Notes under the pieces: generated by a model | Databases searched by the model: none | Told to the model about the DNA's origin: nothing | Seen by the model: the letters and a program-made list of their open reading frames with translations, nothing else | Position numbers and translations under genes: made by a program | From: Methylocaldum marinum | Lineage (GTDB): Bacteria; Pseudomonadota; Gammaproteobacteria; Methylococcales; Methylococcaceae | NCBI RefSeq assembly: GCF_003584645.1 | Contig: NZ_AP017928.1 | Location: forward strand, 1,080,981 to 1,144,980 | DNA: 64,000 bases | Direction: 5' to 3' | Shown: one piece after another, positions 34,322 through 46,048 of the stretch | Position numbering within the stretch: position 1 is the first letter of the stretch | Layout: every line of letters starts with the position of its first letter

Positions 34322-35560
34322 ATGATGAATAGAAGAGATTCGGTCGGTGTAAAAGTCGGTGAAATCCAAATCGGCGGCAATGCCCCGGTTATCGTACAAT
34401 CCATGACCAATACCGATACGGCAGATGTGGAGGGTACCGTCAGACAGGTGATGGATCTGGCCAAAGCCGGTTCCGAACTGGTCCGCATTACCGTAAACAA
34501 CGAAGAATCCGCACAGGCCATACCTCGGATACGCGAAGAATTGGACAAGAAGGGCTGCTCGGCTCCTCTCATCGGCGATTTTCACTTCAACGGCCACAAG
34601 CTGTTGGACAAATATCCCGATTGCGCTGAAGCTCTGGCGAAATATCGTATCAATCCCGGCAATGTGGGGCGCGGCTCCAAGCGTGATCCGCAATTCGCTC
34701 AGATGATCGAATTCGCCTGTCGCTATGAGAAACCGGTGCGGATCGGAGTCAACTGGGGGAGCCTCGATCAATCCGTACTGGCCCGCCTGCTGGATGAAAA
34801 TGCTCGGCTGAGCGAGCCGAAACCGCTCTCCGATGTGATGCGCGAGGCGGTCATTACGTCGGCTTTGGAGAGCGCCGAACGAGCTGTGTTGCTGGGTTTG
34901 CCCAAGAACCGTATCGTGCTATCGTGCAAGATGAGCGGCGTTCAGGAGCTGATCGCGGTTTATCGAGCGCTGGCCGAACGGTGCGATTACGCCCTACACT
35001 TGGGGCTCACCGAAGCCGGCATGGGATCCAAAGGCATTGTCGCGTCCACCGCGGCCTTGGCGGTCCTGCTGCAGCAAGGCATCGGCGATACGATTCGTAT
35101 CTCCCTAACCCCCGAGCCCGGCGCCGACCGCACTCACGAAGTCATCGTTGCCCAGGAGATTCTTCAAACCATGGGCATCCGCTCATTCACGCCCATGGTG
35201 ATCTCCTGCCCAGGCTGCGGCCGCACGACCAGTGATTACTTCCAGAAGCTGGCTCAGCAGATTCAAAGCCATCTTCGCCATAAAATGCCGGAATGGCGCA
35301 AGAAATATTCGGGTGTCGAGGATATGCACGTGGCGGTCATGGGCTGCGTGGTCAACGGCCCCGGCGAGAGCAAGAATGCCAATATCGGGATCAGCCTGCC
35401 GGGAACCGGCGAACAGCCGGTCGCTCCGGTATTCGAAGATGGCGTAAAGACCGTAACGCTCAAGGGAGATCATATCGCCGAGGAGTTCCAGGAACTGGTC
35501 GAACGTTATGTCATTTCCCACTACGGCTCGAACCCGGGAAATCTGGCGGCCGCCGAATAA
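34322..35560 (+). CDS. ispG: 4-hydroxy-3-methylbut-2-enyl diphosphate synthase (IspG)
   Basis: This 412-residue 4Fe-4S enzyme catalyses the sixth step of the MEP isoprenoid pathway. The short bacterial form is indicated by an N-terminal TIM barrel ([27 protein letters not shown]) and the cluster cysteines in SCPGCGRTT and GCVVNGPGE. Length and ends match the family. It stands alone with its own promoter. Confidence 0.96.
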   Translation: MMNRRDSVGVKVGEIQIGGNAPVIVQSMTNTDTADVEGTVRQVMDLAKAGSELVRITVNNEESAQAIPRIREELDKKGCSAPLIGDFHFNGHKLLDKYPDCAEALAKYRINPGNVGRGSKRDPQFAQMIEFACRYEKPVRIGVNWGSLDQSVLARLLDENARLSEPKPLSDVMREAVITSALESAERAVLLGLPKNRIVLSCKMSGVQELIAVYRALAERCDYALHLGLTEAGMGSKGIVASTAALAVLLQQGIGDTIRISLTPEPGADRTHEVIVAQEILQTMGIRSFTPMVISCPGCGRTTSDYFQKLAQQIQSHLRHKMPEWRKKYSGVEDMHVAVMGCVVNGPGESKNANIGISLPGTGEQPVAPVFEDGVKTVTLKGDHIAEEFQELVERYVISHYGSNPGNLAAAE

Positions 35561-35590
35561 GAAATGGAAAGCGCCCTGGTCCGCGGCTGT

Positions 35591-36415
35591 TCAATCGAAA
35601 CGCCCCGGGCTTTGGCTGGACATCACCTCCAGGCGCTCCAGTTCGAGATCGCTGAATCCCGCTGCTCGGCGCAGTTCGGAATTGAACGGCCCCCGCACGG
35701 TGCCCCGAAGATAGTGTTCGATAAGGTGGAAATATTCCGCTACGGGCTCGACTCCCTGTTCGGCGCAAAGGTGTCGGAACCAACGGGTACCTCGCGCCAC
35801 ATGACCTACCTCGTCTCTCAGGATGATCCTGAGAATGTCCGCTGTGGTCTCATCCCCCAAGACATCGAGTTTGGCAATCATGGCCGGGGTGACGTCCAGC
35901 CCCCTTGCCTCCATCACCCGCGGGACCAGCGCCAAGCGCGCCTTAACGTCGTGGGACGTCTCCTCGGCCAACTCCCACAATCCTCTATGCGCCGGGAGTT
36001 GACCGTAGTCGCTGCCAAAATCCTTTAATCGTCCGCGTACAAGAGAAAAATGGAAAGCCTCTTCGATCGCGACTTCCAGCCAGTCGTCATAAAACGCACG
36101 CGGCATTCCGCGAAACCGATAAACCATGTCCCAGGCTAACTGAATCGCAGTGAACTCGATGTGGGCAACGGCATGAAGAAATGCGATTTTGCCATGGACG
36201 GTCGTCAACTTCCGCCGCGGCAAATACCTGGGATCCACCAATTTCGGATGCTCCGGAAAGCGAACTCCCGAAGCCGGCTTGGCGGGAGGTCGATCGTCCA
36301 GATCGAATCCACCTTCCCGGAATAGCTGCGCCGCCAGCTCGGTGGCTTTTAGTTTGCCTTCGATGGATGGCGCGTATAGGCACGTTTCCGCAATTTCAAA
36401 CAGATTGGTCGGCAT
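35591..36415 (-). CDS. DUF455 ferritin-like protein
   Basis: This 274-residue protein belongs to DUF455, a ferritin-like helical family with likely diiron ligands. Visible candidate motifs are VAHIEFTAIQLAWD, EEAFHFSLVRGRL and RDEVGHVARGTRW. The biological reaction is not established. ATG 36415 is preferred to 36430. It is convergent with ispG (30 bp apart) and downstream of acnB, from which a hairpin separates it. Confidence 0.85.
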   Translation of the reverse strand: MPTNLFEIAETCLYAPSIEGKLKATELAAQLFREGGFDLDDRPPAKPASGVRFPEHPKLVDPRYLPRRKLTTVHGKIAFLHAVAHIEFTAIQLAWDMVYRFRGMPRAFYDDWLEVAIEEAFHFSLVRGRLKDFGSDYGQLPAHRGLWELAEETSHDVKARLALVPRVMEARGLDVTPAMIAKLDVLGDETTADILRIILRDEVGHVARGTRWFRHLCAEQGVEPVAEYFHLIEHYLRGTVRGPFNSELRRAAGFSDLELERLEVMSSQSPGRFD

Positions 36416-36442
36416 GAATTTCGTTACCAATGCGGAAGAGCC

Positions 36443-36472
36443 GCGTACCGCATCAATAAAGGTGCGGTACGC
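36443..36472 (-). terminator. Hairpin between acnB and DUF455 gene
   Basis: A perfect 10-bp stem (GCGTACCGCA / TGCGGTACGC) with a 10-nt loop lies 22 bp beyond the acnB stop codon on the minus strand. There is no U tract in the acnB direction, so strength is uncertain. Confidence 0.5.
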
Positions 36473-36493
36473 GCTGCTTTCCGGTTCTCCTCT

Positions 36494-39070
36494 TCAAGCC
36501 GTTGCATCTAGCACAAGCTGTTCGGCCTTTTTTGCAAAGTCGGGAATCTGATCAAAATTCAGATAGCGATAGGTCTCAACTGCGTCCTTTTCCAATGCTT
36601 GCATGAAAGACATGTATTCTTCGTGGGATGGAATGCGCCCCAAACTCGAACATACGGCGGCCAGCTCCGCCGAGGCCAGAAAAACATTGGCGCCGGCACC
36701 CATGCGATTGGGGAAATTACGCGTTGAGGTCGACACCACCGTAGCCTGGTCCGCCACCCGCGCCTGATTTCCCATACACAAAGAACACCCTGGCATCTCG
36801 GTACGCGCACCGGCTTTACCGTAAATGCCGTAATAGCCTTCCTCGATTAATTCCGATTGATCCATGCGCGTCGGCGGAGCGATCCATAGACGTCCTAAAA
36901 CCTGAGTTCCGAAGTGCTCCAGGATTTTACCGGCTGCCCGGAAATGACCGATATTAGTCATGCATGAACCAAGGAAAACTTCGTCGATGTGGGTTCCCGC
37001 AACGGCTGACAGCGGCTTGACGTCATCCGGATCGTTGGGACAACACAAGAGTGGTTGCTTGATCTCGTTTAGATCGATCTCGATGACTTCGTGATATTCG
37101 GCATCGGGATCCGGCTCCAGGAGCACGGGGTTAGCCAGCCAGGTCTCCATGGCCTCGATTCGGCGGGTAAGCGTGCGGACGTCGCCATAGCCCTGGTCGA
37201 TCATCCACTTGAGCAAAACGATGTTGGACCGCAAATATTCCTCGATTGGTTCCTTATTCAATCGCACGGTACACGCGGCGGCCGACCGCTCGGCGGACGC
37301 ATCCGCCAGTTCGAAGGCTTGCTCGATTTTTAGATTCGGCAGTCCTTCGATTTCCAGAATGCGTCCCGAGAAAACGTTCTTCTTGCCTTTCTTCTCGAGT
37401 GTCAAAAGCCCCCGCTGCATTGCTGCATAAGGAATGACATGCACCAGATCCCTTAATGTGATACCCGGCTGCAATTCTCCCCTGAACCGAACCAGGACCG
37501 ACTCCGGCATGTCCAAGGGCATCACGCCGGTGGCCGCGGCGAAAGCGACCAGCCCGGAACCCGCCGGAAACGATATGCCAATGGGAAACCTGGTGTGGGA
37601 ATCGCCGCCGGTCCCCACGGTGTCCGGTATCAGCATGCGGTTGAGCCATGAATGGATGATGCCGTCGCCGGGCCGGAGCGAAACGCCGCCACGATTAATG
37701 ATGAAGTCCGGCAGCGTGTGATGCACGTTGATATCCACGGGTTTGGGATAAGCCGCGGTATGACAGAACGACTGCAAAACCAGGTCCGCTGAAAATCCCA
37801 GGCAAGCCAAATCCTTGAGCTCGTCGCGGGTCATCGGACCAGTGGTATCCTGGGATCCTACCGTTGTCATGTGGGGTTCGCAGTATGTGCCGGGGCGTAC
37901 ACCCGCAACGCCGCAGGCTTTTCCGACCATTTTTTGCGCGAGGGTATACCCTTTGCCGCTATCGATTCCGGATCGCGGGCGACGGAATACCGGCGAGGGG
38001 CCGAGCCCCAGCGCCCTGCGGGCACGATCGGTAAGGCCGCGTCCGATGATCAGCGAGATCCTCCCTCCGGCTTGCACCTCGTCCAGCAGAATATCGTTCT
38101 TCAAGGAGAACGTAGAGAGCGGTTCGCCGCTCTCGTGGCGTTTGATCGCACCTTCATAGGGATAAACGTCGATGACGTCGCCGGTTTTTAGATTCGTTAC
38201 ATCGCATTCGATCGGCAACGCACCGGAATCTTCCATGGTGTTGAAAAAGATGGGGGCGATCTTGCCTCCGATGCACATGCCGCCGGCGCGCTTGTTCGGG
38301 ACGCAAGGGATGTCTTCGCCGATATACCACAACACCGAGTTGGTTGCGGATTTCCGGGACGATCCGGTACCCACGACATCGCCCACGAAAGCGACCGGCC
38401 AGCCTTTTTTCTTGAGTTCCGTGATCTGCGCCTCGGCATCGGTAACGCCTTCGCGCGGAACCTTCAACATGGCCTTGGCATGCAGCGGAATATCGGGACG
38501 CGACCAGGCATCCTGGGCAGGCGAAAGGTCGTCGGTATTGATTTCCCCGGGCACTTTGAATACGGTCACGGTAATGACTTCGGGTACCTTCGGCCGACTG
38601 GTAAACCACTCGGCTTCGGCCCAAGCGCACATGACCACGCGGGCATTTTCGTTGCCGGCCTCGGCCTTTTCGCAGACATCGTGAAACGCATCGAACATCA
38701 GCAAGGTGTGGGACAAGCCCTTGGCGGCCAGAGGTCCCAACACCGTATCATCCAGAAGCCCGATCAACGGAGCGACATTGTATCCACCCAGCATGGTGCC
38801 GAGCAGTTCAGTCGCCCGGCGCGAGTCGAGTATTGGCGAGACGGTCTCGCCCTTCGCGACAGCCGCCAAAAACCCGGCCTTGACATAGGCCGCTTCATCC
38901 ACTCCCGCCGGCACCCGGTTGGTCAGCAGGTCGAGCAGGAACTCTTCCTGGCCTCCAGGTGGATTTTTTATGTGCGCTATCAGCGCGGTCGTCATTTCCG
39001 CGCTCAGAGGTTTCGGCACCAGCCCTTGTGCCGCTCGCTCGGCAACGTGTCTGCGATATTCTTCCAGCAT
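36494..39070 (-). CDS. acnB: Bifunctional aconitate hydratase B / 2-methylisocitrate dehydratase
   Basis: This 858-residue protein has AcnB architecture: a HEAT-like N-terminus ([17 protein letters not shown]), a swivel domain, and the catalytic domains with 4Fe-4S cysteines in [11 protein letters not shown] and GCSLCMGNQ. It interconverts citrate and isocitrate in the TCA cycle. It has its own transcription unit, divergent from the histone deacetylase-like gene. Length fits the family and no frame defects are seen. Confidence 0.97.
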   Translation of the reverse strand: MLEEYRRHVAERAAQGLVPKPLSAEMTTALIAHIKNPPGGQEEFLLDLLTNRVPAGVDEAAYVKAGFLAAVAKGETVSPILDSRRATELLGTMLGGYNVAPLIGLLDDTVLGPLAAKGLSHTLLMFDAFHDVCEKAEAGNENARVVMCAWAEAEWFTSRPKVPEVITVTVFKVPGEINTDDLSPAQDAWSRPDIPLHAKAMLKVPREGVTDAEAQITELKKKGWPVAFVGDVVGTGSSRKSATNSVLWYIGEDIPCVPNKRAGGMCIGGKIAPIFFNTMEDSGALPIECDVTNLKTGDVIDVYPYEGAIKRHESGEPLSTFSLKNDILLDEVQAGGRISLIIGRGLTDRARRALGLGPSPVFRRPRSGIDSGKGYTLAQKMVGKACGVAGVRPGTYCEPHMTTVGSQDTTGPMTRDELKDLACLGFSADLVLQSFCHTAAYPKPVDINVHHTLPDFIINRGGVSLRPGDGIIHSWLNRMLIPDTVGTGGDSHTRFPIGISFPAGSGLVAFAAATGVMPLDMPESVLVRFRGELQPGITLRDLVHVIPYAAMQRGLLTLEKKGKKNVFSGRILEIEGLPNLKIEQAFELADASAERSAAACTVRLNKEPIEEYLRSNIVLLKWMIDQGYGDVRTLTRRIEAMETWLANPVLLEPDPDAEYHEVIEIDLNEIKQPLLCCPNDPDDVKPLSAVAGTHIDEVFLGSCMTNIGHFRAAGKILEHFGTQVLGRLWIAPPTRMDQSELIEEGYYGIYGKAGARTEMPGCSLCMGNQARVADQATVVSTSTRNFPNRMGAGANVFLASAELAAVCSSLGRIPSHEEYMSFMQALEKDAVETYRYLNFDQIPDFAKKAEQLVLDATA

Positions 39071-39328
39071 GATTTCCCCTAAAGTTTGCTACGCTGCTCG
39101 AATCGGGCCAGAAGCACGATTCGAAACCGATTGGTTGTCGTCTGAAAAACCGTCGCTTGTCGTTCTCGGGATGGATTCACCCAACATCGGTCCCAATACC
39201 GAGACTCATGAACCATAAAGCGGTGCCGGTTCAATTCCAACGCCTATACTCGGGTATTATATGAGCCACTCCTATGTTTATCACGCGGGATGCTCATAAT
39301 TCCCGGAAACCGCCGTTGACCCGTCAGC

Positions 39329-40267
39329 ATGGATAGAATCATGACCACGATCTACTTCAGTCATCCGAGTTTCTTGGACCATGATACCGGCCTCGGCCAT
39401 CCGGAAAGTGCGGAACGCTTGCGGTCGATCGAACGCGCGCTGGCGCGACCCGATTTCGCAGACCTCGACCGGCGGGAGGCGCCGTACGGAACACGTGAAC
39501 AGGTTTGCCTGATACACACCGCACGATATATCGAGTATGTATTGGGTGCGGTACCCAAACTGGGTTTTGCTTATCTCGATGGCGATACCGTCATCTCGCC
39601 CGGGTCCGGCGAAGCGGCGTTGCGCGCCGTCGGCGCTGCATGTGCCGCCGTGAATGCCGTTTTTACAGAAGAAGCGGTAAACGCCTTTTGCGCTGTCCGG
39701 CCGCCGGGACATCATGCCGAACCGGATACCGCCATGGGCTTTTGCCTGTTCAACAATATCGCCATTGCCGCTGAATATGCACGCAAGCACCAAAGGATTA
39801 AACGAGTTGCCATCGTGGATTTCGACGTACACCACGGAAACGGCACACAACGGGCGTTCGAGGCGAACGAGGATGTCTTGTACGCATCCACTCATCAATT
39901 CCCATGGTATCCCGGTACCGGTCGCTCATCCGAAACCGGAGTCGGCAACATAATCAACGCGCCCCTTCCGGCCGGAAGCGGATCCAAGGAATTTCGAGCG
40001 GCTTTGTCGGAGCGGATTCTGCCCGCTGTCGACCGTTTTTCACCTGAACTGATCTTGATTTCCGCCGGCTTCGACGCCCACCGGGACGACCCTCTGGCCA
40101 ACCTGAACCTGGTCGAGGATGATTATGCCTGGGTAACCTCGGAACTCACGGCATTGGCTCGAAAACACGCTGCTCGCAGGCTCGTATCCCTCTTGGAGGG
40201 CGGTTACGACTTAGGGGCTTTGGCGAAAAGCGTAGCCGCGCACTTACGTGCGCTGATGGAGAGCTGA
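39329..40267 (+). CDS. Histone deacetylase family protein
   Basis: This 312-residue zinc amidohydrolase has the class II HDAC/AcuC motifs: HPSFLDHDTGLGHPESAERL, RPPGHHAEP, VDFDVHHGNGTQRAF and AGFDAHRDDPLANL. In bacteria such proteins deacetylate acetylpolyamines or protein lysines; the substrate is not clear here. An alternative start is the ATG at 39341, which gives MTTIYF. It is convergent with ugd, with a strong hairpin between. Confidence 0.92.
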   Translation: MDRIMTTIYFSHPSFLDHDTGLGHPESAERLRSIERALARPDFADLDRREAPYGTREQVCLIHTARYIEYVLGAVPKLGFAYLDGDTVISPGSGEAALRAVGAACAAVNAVFTEEAVNAFCAVRPPGHHAEPDTAMGFCLFNNIAIAAEYARKHQRIKRVAIVDFDVHHGNGTQRAFEANEDVLYASTHQFPWYPGTGRSSETGVGNIINAPLPAGSGSKEFRAALSERILPAVDRFSPELILISAGFDAHRDDPLANLNLVEDDYAWVTSELTALARKHAARRLVSLLEGGYDLGALAKSVAAHLRALMES

Positions 40268-40277
40268 CGGTGAAAGC

Positions 40278-40305
40278 CGGGGTGCGCCCACACAAGCGCA
40301 CCCCG
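40278..40305. terminator. Bidirectional terminator between HDAC-like gene and ugd
   Basis: A 10-bp GC-rich stem (CGGGGTGCGC / GCGCACCCCG) with an 8-nt loop lies between two convergent stop codons (40267 and 40315). It is followed on the plus strand by a moderately AT-rich stretch. Confidence 0.75.
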
Positions 40306-40314
40306 CTATTCGAA

Positions 40315-41649
40315 TTAGGCTGAGGATGCGCCCCGCCCGATGCCGAAATAATCGAATCCAAGCGCTTTCATCCTCGCCGGATCGTACAGATTCCGGCCGT
40401 CGAAAATCACCGGACTCGAAAGCTCCGCCTTGATCACATCGAAATCGGGGCTGCGGAACACATTCCACTCGGTGACGATAATCAGTCCGTCAGCCCCTTT
40501 AAGCGTAGCTTCGGGACTGTCGCTAAGTGCCAGGTCGGACCGGTTTCCGAACAAGCGGCTGGCTTCATGTGCCGCAACCGGGTCAAACGCCTGTACCTTT
40601 GCTCCCGCCTCCCAAAGAGCTTCGATGATTACCCGGCTTGAAGCCTCGCGCATGTCATCGGTGTTCGGCTTGAATGCGAGTCCCCATAAGGCTAACGTCT
40701 TTCCCTTTAGATCACCCTTAAAATAGTCGTTAACCTTTTCGAACAGTCTCAGTTTCTGTCGGTCGTTTACATCTTCGACCGCCTGAAGCAGTTGGGCCTG
40801 GTATCCGACGTCGCGTGCGGTGCGTTCGAGCGCTTTTACGTCCTTCGGAAAACAGGATCCGCCGTACCCGCAACCGGGATATATGAAGTGGTATCCGATT
40901 CTGGGATCGGAACCGATGCCGACCCTCACTTGTTCGATATCTGCCCCCAGGCATTCGGCCAGGTTCGCCAATTCGTTCATGAAGCTGATCTTCGTCGCCA
41001 GCATGGCATTGGCCGCGTACTTGGTCAGCTCAGCCGAGCGTATATCCATGCAGACCAGCCGGTCATGATTGCGGTTGAATGGTGCATACAAGGCTCTCAA
41101 GAGTTCCGTAGTGCGGGGGTTATCGGCACCTACGACGATACGATCCGGTTTCATGAAATCCTCGATGGCCGCCCCCTCTTTCAGGAATTCGGGATTCGAA
41201 ACCACATCGAACTCGCAGGGTTTCTGCCGGTCATTGAGCACTGTGTTTATCGCCTGACGCACTTTATCCGCTGTACCGACCGGCACGGTGGATTTGTTGA
41301 CCACGATGCGGTACTCCTCCATGCGTTCGCCGATGCTGCGCGCCACTGCCAGCACATATTGAAGATCCGCCGATCCGTCTTCATCCGGAGGAGTGCCAAC
41401 GGCGATGAACTGAAATAGTCCGTGCCGAACCGCAAAGTCCACATCGGTAGTGAAGTGCAGACGCTTGGCCGCCATGTTGCGTTCGATGATGCTGTCCAGA
41501 CCCGGCTCGTAAATGGGTACTTCCCCCTGATTGAGGCGGGCAATCTTGCCTTCGTCGATATCTACGCAAACGACCTCGTTGCCTACCTCGGCCAAGCAGG
41601 CGCCGGTCACGAGACCTACATAACCCGAACCAAAGACGGTGACTTTCAT
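40315..41649 (-). CDS. ugd: UDP-glucose 6-dehydrogenase
   Basis: This 444-residue NAD-dependent enzyme oxidises UDP-glucose to UDP-glucuronate for polysaccharide synthesis. The Rossmann start is [26 protein letters not shown] and the catalytic cysteine is in [12 protein letters not shown]. It is the last gene of the minus-strand series following metZ (62-bp gap). The paralogous UDP-ManNAc dehydrogenase is less likely by the N-terminal pattern. Confidence 0.95.
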   Translation of the reverse strand: MKVTVFGSGYVGLVTGACLAEVGNEVVCVDIDEGKIARLNQGEVPIYEPGLDSIIERNMAAKRLHFTTDVDFAVRHGLFQFIAVGTPPDEDGSADLQYVLAVARSIGERMEEYRIVVNKSTVPVGTADKVRQAINTVLNDRQKPCEFDVVSNPEFLKEGAAIEDFMKPDRIVVGADNPRTTELLRALYAPFNRNHDRLVCMDIRSAELTKYAANAMLATKISFMNELANLAECLGADIEQVRVGIGSDPRIGYHFIYPGCGYGGSCFPKDVKALERTARDVGYQAQLLQAVEDVNDRQKLRLFEKVNDYFKGDLKGKTLALWGLAFKPNTDDMREASSRVIIEALWEAGAKVQAFDPVAAHEASRLFGNRSDLALSDSPEATLKGADGLIIVTEWNVFRSPDFDVIKAELSSPVIFDGRNLYDPARMKALGFDYFGIGRGASSA

Positions 41650-41711
41650 GACTATTCCTTCTTGTTAAGAAATGAAATTCTGTATGGGTGTCGAAAATTG
41701 CCCGTCAGGCT

Positions 41712-42896
41712 TTACGCGAAGGCGCGAAGCAAATCTCGCCGGATGTCTTCGACATCTTCCAAACCAACGGCGATACGTACCAAACCCTCGCTGATACCTG
41801 CCGCAGCGCGTTCGCTCTCGCTGAGCCTGCCATGGGTCGTGGTTGCGGGATGGGTAATGGTCGTTTTCACGTCGCCTAAATTAGCGGTGATTGAGAGCAG
41901 GCGAGTCGAATCGATAAGCTTCCAGGCGCCGTCGCGGCCCCCTTCAACCTCAAAACTCACGATCCCACCCCCCGCGGCTTGTTGGCGCACGGCCAGATCG
42001 TGCTGGGGATGGGAAGGCAGTCCCGGATAATAGACTCGCTTCACCCAAGGCTGGGATTCCAGCCATTCGGCAAGACTCAGAGCGTTCTCACTGTGAGCGC
42101 GCATCCGCATCGACAGGGTTTCGAGGCCCTTGAGAAACACCCAGGCATTGAACGGACTCATGGACGGGCCACCAGTTCTCAGAAAAGGATAAATTTCCTT
42201 ATCCAACAGCTCCTGGCGGCCGACGATGGCGCCCCCGACGCACCTCCCCTGCCCGTCCAGATACTTGGTTGCCGAGTGAATGACAATATCCGCTCCCAGG
42301 TCCAAAGGCTTTTGGAGAGCCGGCGTGCAGAAGCAATTGTCGACTACCAGAAGACTTCCATTTTCTCCGGCCATCGTGGAAATGCGATGAATATCCGCAA
42401 TTTCGGTGAGAGGATTGGACGGCGTTTCGAGGAAAAGGAAACGTGTTTCGGGTCGGATAGCCGATTCCCATGCTTCATAATCGGACATATCCACGAAAGT
42501 GGTCGTGACACCGAATTTGGCTAAATAATTCTGGAATAGTAAAACGGTGTTGCCGAATACGCTCCGAGAGCAAACGACATGGTCCCCGGCTTTCAGCAAT
42601 CCGAAAGCCGTGGTAGCGATAGCGGCCATTCCCGATGCGACCGCGATGCAGCGTTCTCCGTTTTCCATGGCGGCGAGCCTGTCTTCGAAAGCGCGCACTG
42701 TGGGATTGGTGAAGCGCGAGTAGATATTGCCCGGAACTTTTCCGGAGAACCTTGCGGCGGCATCTGCGGCGCTGTCGAACACATAGCTGGAAGTCGCAAA
42801 AATAGGATCGGAATGTTCCAGTTCGGGCGTTCGCCGCTGTCCTGCCCGAATCGCTTGAGTCTCGATGGCATACTGCTGCCATTCCCAATCGGTCAT
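41712..42896 (-). CDS. metZ: O-succinylhomoserine sulfhydrylase
   Basis: This 394-residue Cys/Met-metabolism PLP enzyme makes homocysteine from O-succinylhomoserine and sulfide. The PLP lysine is in IHSATKYLDGQGRCVGG, and the N-terminal YSRFTNPTVRAFEDRLAAMENGERCIAVASGMAAI is typical. ATG 42896 is preceded by GAGGTAGATGAA. It follows purF by 37 bp, the conserved purF-metZ order of Pseudomonas and relatives, which supports MetZ over MetB or MetY. Confidence 0.93.
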   Translation of the reverse strand: MTDWEWQQYAIETQAIRAGQRRTPELEHSDPIFATSSYVFDSAADAAARFSGKVPGNIYSRFTNPTVRAFEDRLAAMENGERCIAVASGMAAIATTAFGLLKAGDHVVCSRSVFGNTVLLFQNYLAKFGVTTTFVDMSDYEAWESAIRPETRFLFLETPSNPLTEIADIHRISTMAGENGSLLVVDNCFCTPALQKPLDLGADIVIHSATKYLDGQGRCVGGAIVGRQELLDKEIYPFLRTGGPSMSPFNAWVFLKGLETLSMRMRAHSENALSLAEWLESQPWVKRVYYPGLPSHPQHDLAVRQQAAGGGIVSFEVEGGRDGAWKLIDSTRLLSITANLGDVKTTITHPATTTHGRLSESERAAAGISEGLVRIAVGLEDVEDIRRDLLRAFA

Positions 42897-42933
42897 TTCA
42901 TCTACCTCGCAAGAAGAATCCTCTAAACCCAAA

Positions 42934-44442
42934 CTAACCCGCGTTGTGTAAGTCGATGATCGAACCTTCGACCATGCGTCTGGCCTTGGATTGATCATTC
43001 CGATGCTTGCTGAGACGATCGAGGTAGTCCTGATTGATGTCGCCGGTGACGTAATCGTTATTGAAGCAAGACGTGTCAAACCGCCCGATGGAGGGATTGC
43101 CTTTCTGTACTGCTTCGATCAAATCGATCAAATCCTGGTAAATCAACCAATCGGCGCCGAGTTCTTCCTGCACGTCCTGCTCGCTGCGCCCATGGGCGAT
43201 CAATTCATGGGCGGCAGGCATGTCGATGCCATAGACATTAGGATAGCGTACCGGTGGAGATGCGGAAGCGAAATAGACGTTTCGCGCCCCGGCGTCCCGC
43301 GCCATTTGAATGATTTGCGTCGATGTCGTACCTCGGACGATGGAATCGTCGACCAGCAAAACGTTCTTGTCCTTGAACTCCAGGTCGATGGCATTCAGCT
43401 TCTGTCTGACGGATTTCTTGCGAAGCTGCTGGCCCGGCATGATGAAGGTGCGCCCGATGTAGCGATTCTTGATGAACCCTTCCCGGTATTTCACCCCTAG
43501 CCCGTTCGCGAGCTGCAACGCGGCCGTCCTGCTCGTATCGGGGATGGGAATCACCACATCGATATCGTGGTCGGGGCGCAGCCGGAGAATCTTTTCAGCG
43601 AGTTTATCACCCATGCGCAGCCGGGCTTTATAAACGGAGATGTTGTCGATGATCGAGTCGGGGCGCGCGAAATAAACGAACTCGAAGATGCACGGTGAAT
43701 AGAGCACCTTCTCCGCGCATTGGCGTCTATGTAGCCTGCCGTTCTTCTCGATGATCACGGCTTCGCCCGGTTGCACATCCCGGATCAGCTTGAATCCCAA
43801 AACGTCCAGAGCGACGCTCTCCGAGGCGATCATGTAATCGGTACCGTGGGCGGTCTTGCGCTCGCCGAACACTAGGGGACGAATGCCGTAAGGGTCCCGG
43901 AACCCGATGATGCCGAAGCCGGTGATCATGGCCACGACCGAGTAAGCGCCTCGGCAGCGCTGGTGTACGGCTGCAACGGCACGGAACACGTCCTCGGCGC
44001 CGACGCGAAGCTTTCGGAGCTCCTGAAGTTCGTGGGCGAAGACGTTGAGGAGAACCTCGGAGTCCGAATCGGTATTGATATGCCGCTGATCCTGGGCGAA
44101 CAGCGCCTCCTTCAGCTCCTCCGCATTGGTCAGATTGCCGTTGTGGGCCAAACTGATCCCGTACGGAGAATTGACATAAAACGGCTGGGCCTCGGCCGTA
44201 TTAGTGCAGCCCGCGGTGGGATAGCGGACGTGGGAGATGCCCATTTTCCCCCTGAGATTCAACATGTGCCGGGTATGGAACACGTCCCGAACCAAACCAC
44301 TGTCCTTGCGCAAATTAAAACGATCATTTTCGCAGGTGACGATACCCGCGGCATCCTGTCCCCGATGCTGCAATACGGTCAGAGCCTCATAGAGTTCCTG
44401 ATTGACTTCGTCACTGGAAACGATGCCGGCAATACCACACAT
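42934..44442 (-). CDS. purF: Amidophosphoribosyltransferase
   Basis: This 502-residue enzyme performs the first committed step of purine synthesis. The N-terminal nucleophile is Cys2 ([21 protein letters not shown]), and the PRPP-binding loop is [13 protein letters not shown]. No propeptide is present, as in the E. coli type. It follows cvpA by 25 bp, the cvpA-purF pair seen in most gammaproteobacteria. Confidence 0.97.
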   Translation of the reverse strand: MCGIAGIVSSDEVNQELYEALTVLQHRGQDAAGIVTCENDRFNLRKDSGLVRDVFHTRHMLNLRGKMGISHVRYPTAGCTNTAEAQPFYVNSPYGISLAHNGNLTNAEELKEALFAQDQRHINTDSDSEVLLNVFAHELQELRKLRVGAEDVFRAVAAVHQRCRGAYSVVAMITGFGIIGFRDPYGIRPLVFGERKTAHGTDYMIASESVALDVLGFKLIRDVQPGEAVIIEKNGRLHRRQCAEKVLYSPCIFEFVYFARPDSIIDNISVYKARLRMGDKLAEKILRLRPDHDIDVVIPIPDTSRTAALQLANGLGVKYREGFIKNRYIGRTFIMPGQQLRKKSVRQKLNAIDLEFKDKNVLLVDDSIVRGTTSTQIIQMARDAGARNVYFASASPPVRYPNVYGIDMPAAHELIAHGRSEQDVQEELGADWLIYQDLIDLIEAVQKGNPSIGRFDTSCFNNDYVTGDINQDYLDRLSKHRNDQSKARRMVEGSIIDLHNAG

Positions 44443-44467
44443 AGATCAACTCACCTGAAATAAAATA

Positions 44468-44968
44468 TCATCGAAATCTGACATAGCTGCCAAAGTCCGA
44501 TGGAAGTTGGTCGCGAAGCCACAAAGCCAAAGACTGAAATGGCGGAATCAGAGTGGACTGCTTCCACCAGGGATCTGCGGGAAGGGGCGTTATTCCGGCG
44601 AGAAGAACCAGCACCGAAACGACAACGATCCCGCGCCCGATTCCGAACACCATTCCTGCAAGACGGTCGGTACCGGTTAGTCCGGTACTGTGGACCAGCT
44701 TATGCAACACAAATGCCACGAGGCTGGCCAGGATCAAACTGGCAAAAAAGAGCACACCAAACGACGCCGCCATCCGGGCAGAAGGTAGCGGAACCAGCGT
44801 TTCCAGGTAAACCGAAAAATCACGGCTGAATCGTAAACCAATCCAGACCGCCGCGATCCATGCGCAAAGGGAAAACACTTCCCGCATCAGGCCGCGCAGC
44901 AACCCGATAAGGGCCGATAAACCGATGATTCCGGCAATACAGTAGTCGATCCAAATCAGATTAGACAT
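44468..44968 (-). CDS. cvpA: CvpA family membrane protein
   Basis: This 166-residue inner-membrane protein has four hydrophobic segments. The pattern WIDYCIAGIIGLSALIGLLRGLMREVFSL and a Gly-rich region are typical of CvpA, first known from colicin V production and linked to envelope stress. It is upstream of purF in the usual pair. An additional 80 bp separate it from dedD. Confidence 0.93.
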   Translation of the reverse strand: MSNLIWIDYCIAGIIGLSALIGLLRGLMREVFSLCAWIAAVWIGLRFSRDFSVYLETLVPLPSARMAASFGVLFFASLILASLVAFVLHKLVHSTGLTGTDRLAGMVFGIGRGIVVVSVLVLLAGITPLPADPWWKQSTLIPPFQSLALWLRDQLPSDFGSYVRFR

Positions 44969-45048
44969 GTCCGTACCGATGTCGATGATGGAACTCCAGG
45001 GCTGATGAGCAACTCAATCGGAAAGCCGATATTCCGGTATCCCGCTGT

Positions 45049-46035
45049 TCAGGGATGCGGCACTACGATACCCTTGACACCGACACTGTCTTCAATCCGC
45101 TTCTGTACCTGCTCTGCCCGTGTCCGGTTCAACTCGGGACCGACGTGCACACGATAGATCGAATTTCCGGCGTTGGTAACGACCTCCACGAACGCGGGAA
45201 AGTTCGATTTTCGCAGTTTTTCCGCGAGAGAACGCGCGTTCCCCTCGGTAGTGAAGCTACCGGCTTGCACAACCCACACCGCCATATCATCGGGTGTCTC
45301 CACGGGTGCTTTTGCGACCGGAAGACCGGGTGAGCCACCGGTCGGCGTAGACTTCGATGAATTTTCAGCCGTTTTAGAAACCGATTCGGGCGATACCGCC
45401 TTCTGATTGGCAGAAGCAGACTTTGCCGTCTGGGATTTTCGCGAGGTAACCTGCGGCGAGACCGATTTCCCGGAACCTGACGCTTTTGCGGATTTCGGTT
45501 TCTCCGGTTCTTTTTCCGTGGCCTTCGCGCCTACCGATTTTGGCTTAGTCTTAGACGGTGCAACCGGCGCCTCGGTCGAGATCGAATCGATTCCGTCTTT
45601 CACCGGCTCCGGGCCACTAGCCACCGCGGCTCCGTCTAAACCGCCGGAAGCTCGGCTTTGCGCCTCACCAACAGCCTGGGGAGCCGCCTCGGGATCGAGA
45701 TCCTCTCCGAAATCCGGCCCATTTTCCCGGTCTTCGTCAAGATTGCCGGGAGGCATGCCGTCGTTTTCCACGGCAGCGGAATCGCCATCGGTCAATGGAA
45801 TTATTCGATAACCCGTATAAGCTTTCTCGCCCCCTTCCGACGGTGCGGCATCGGCTGCCGATTTAGGCAGATCGATGGCTCTTGCATCGAGTTCCTTGGG
45901 AAGCTCAGGGATATCTCCGGCACCAACCGTGCCTTGACCGTCCTGTTCCTCCTCGAACAGCATGGGCACAAAAATTACAACCAGGGATACGATGATGATG
46001 GCGCCGACCAGACGCTGCTTCAGTTGCTGATCCAT
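45049..46035 (-). CDS. dedD: SPOR-domain cell-division protein (DedD-like)
   Basis: This 328-residue protein has a cytoplasmic start, a single transmembrane segment (about residues 10-27), a long low-complexity Pro/Ser/Lys/Ala linker and a C-terminal SPOR domain (about 250-326, WVVQAGSFTTEGNARSLAEKLRKSNFPAFVE). SPOR domains bind denuded glycan at the septum. The folC-dedD-cvpA-purF order matches the gammaproteobacterial locus. ATG 46035 gives the MDQQLKQRLVGA start; a much longer frame is rejected. Confidence 0.9.
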   Translation of the reverse strand: MDQQLKQRLVGAIIIVSLVVIFVPMLFEEEQDGQGTVGAGDIPELPKELDARAIDLPKSAADAAPSEGGEKAYTGYRIIPLTDGDSAAVENDGMPPGNLDEDRENGPDFGEDLDPEAAPQAVGEAQSRASGGLDGAAVASGPEPVKDGIDSISTEAPVAPSKTKPKSVGAKATEKEPEKPKSAKASGSGKSVSPQVTSRKSQTAKSASANQKAVSPESVSKTAENSSKSTPTGGSPGLPVAKAPVETPDDMAVWVVQAGSFTTEGNARSLAEKLRKSNFPAFVEVVTNAGNSIYRVHVGPELNRTRAEQVQKRIEDSVGVKGIVVPHP

Positions 46036-46048
46036 GTATACCTCGGAC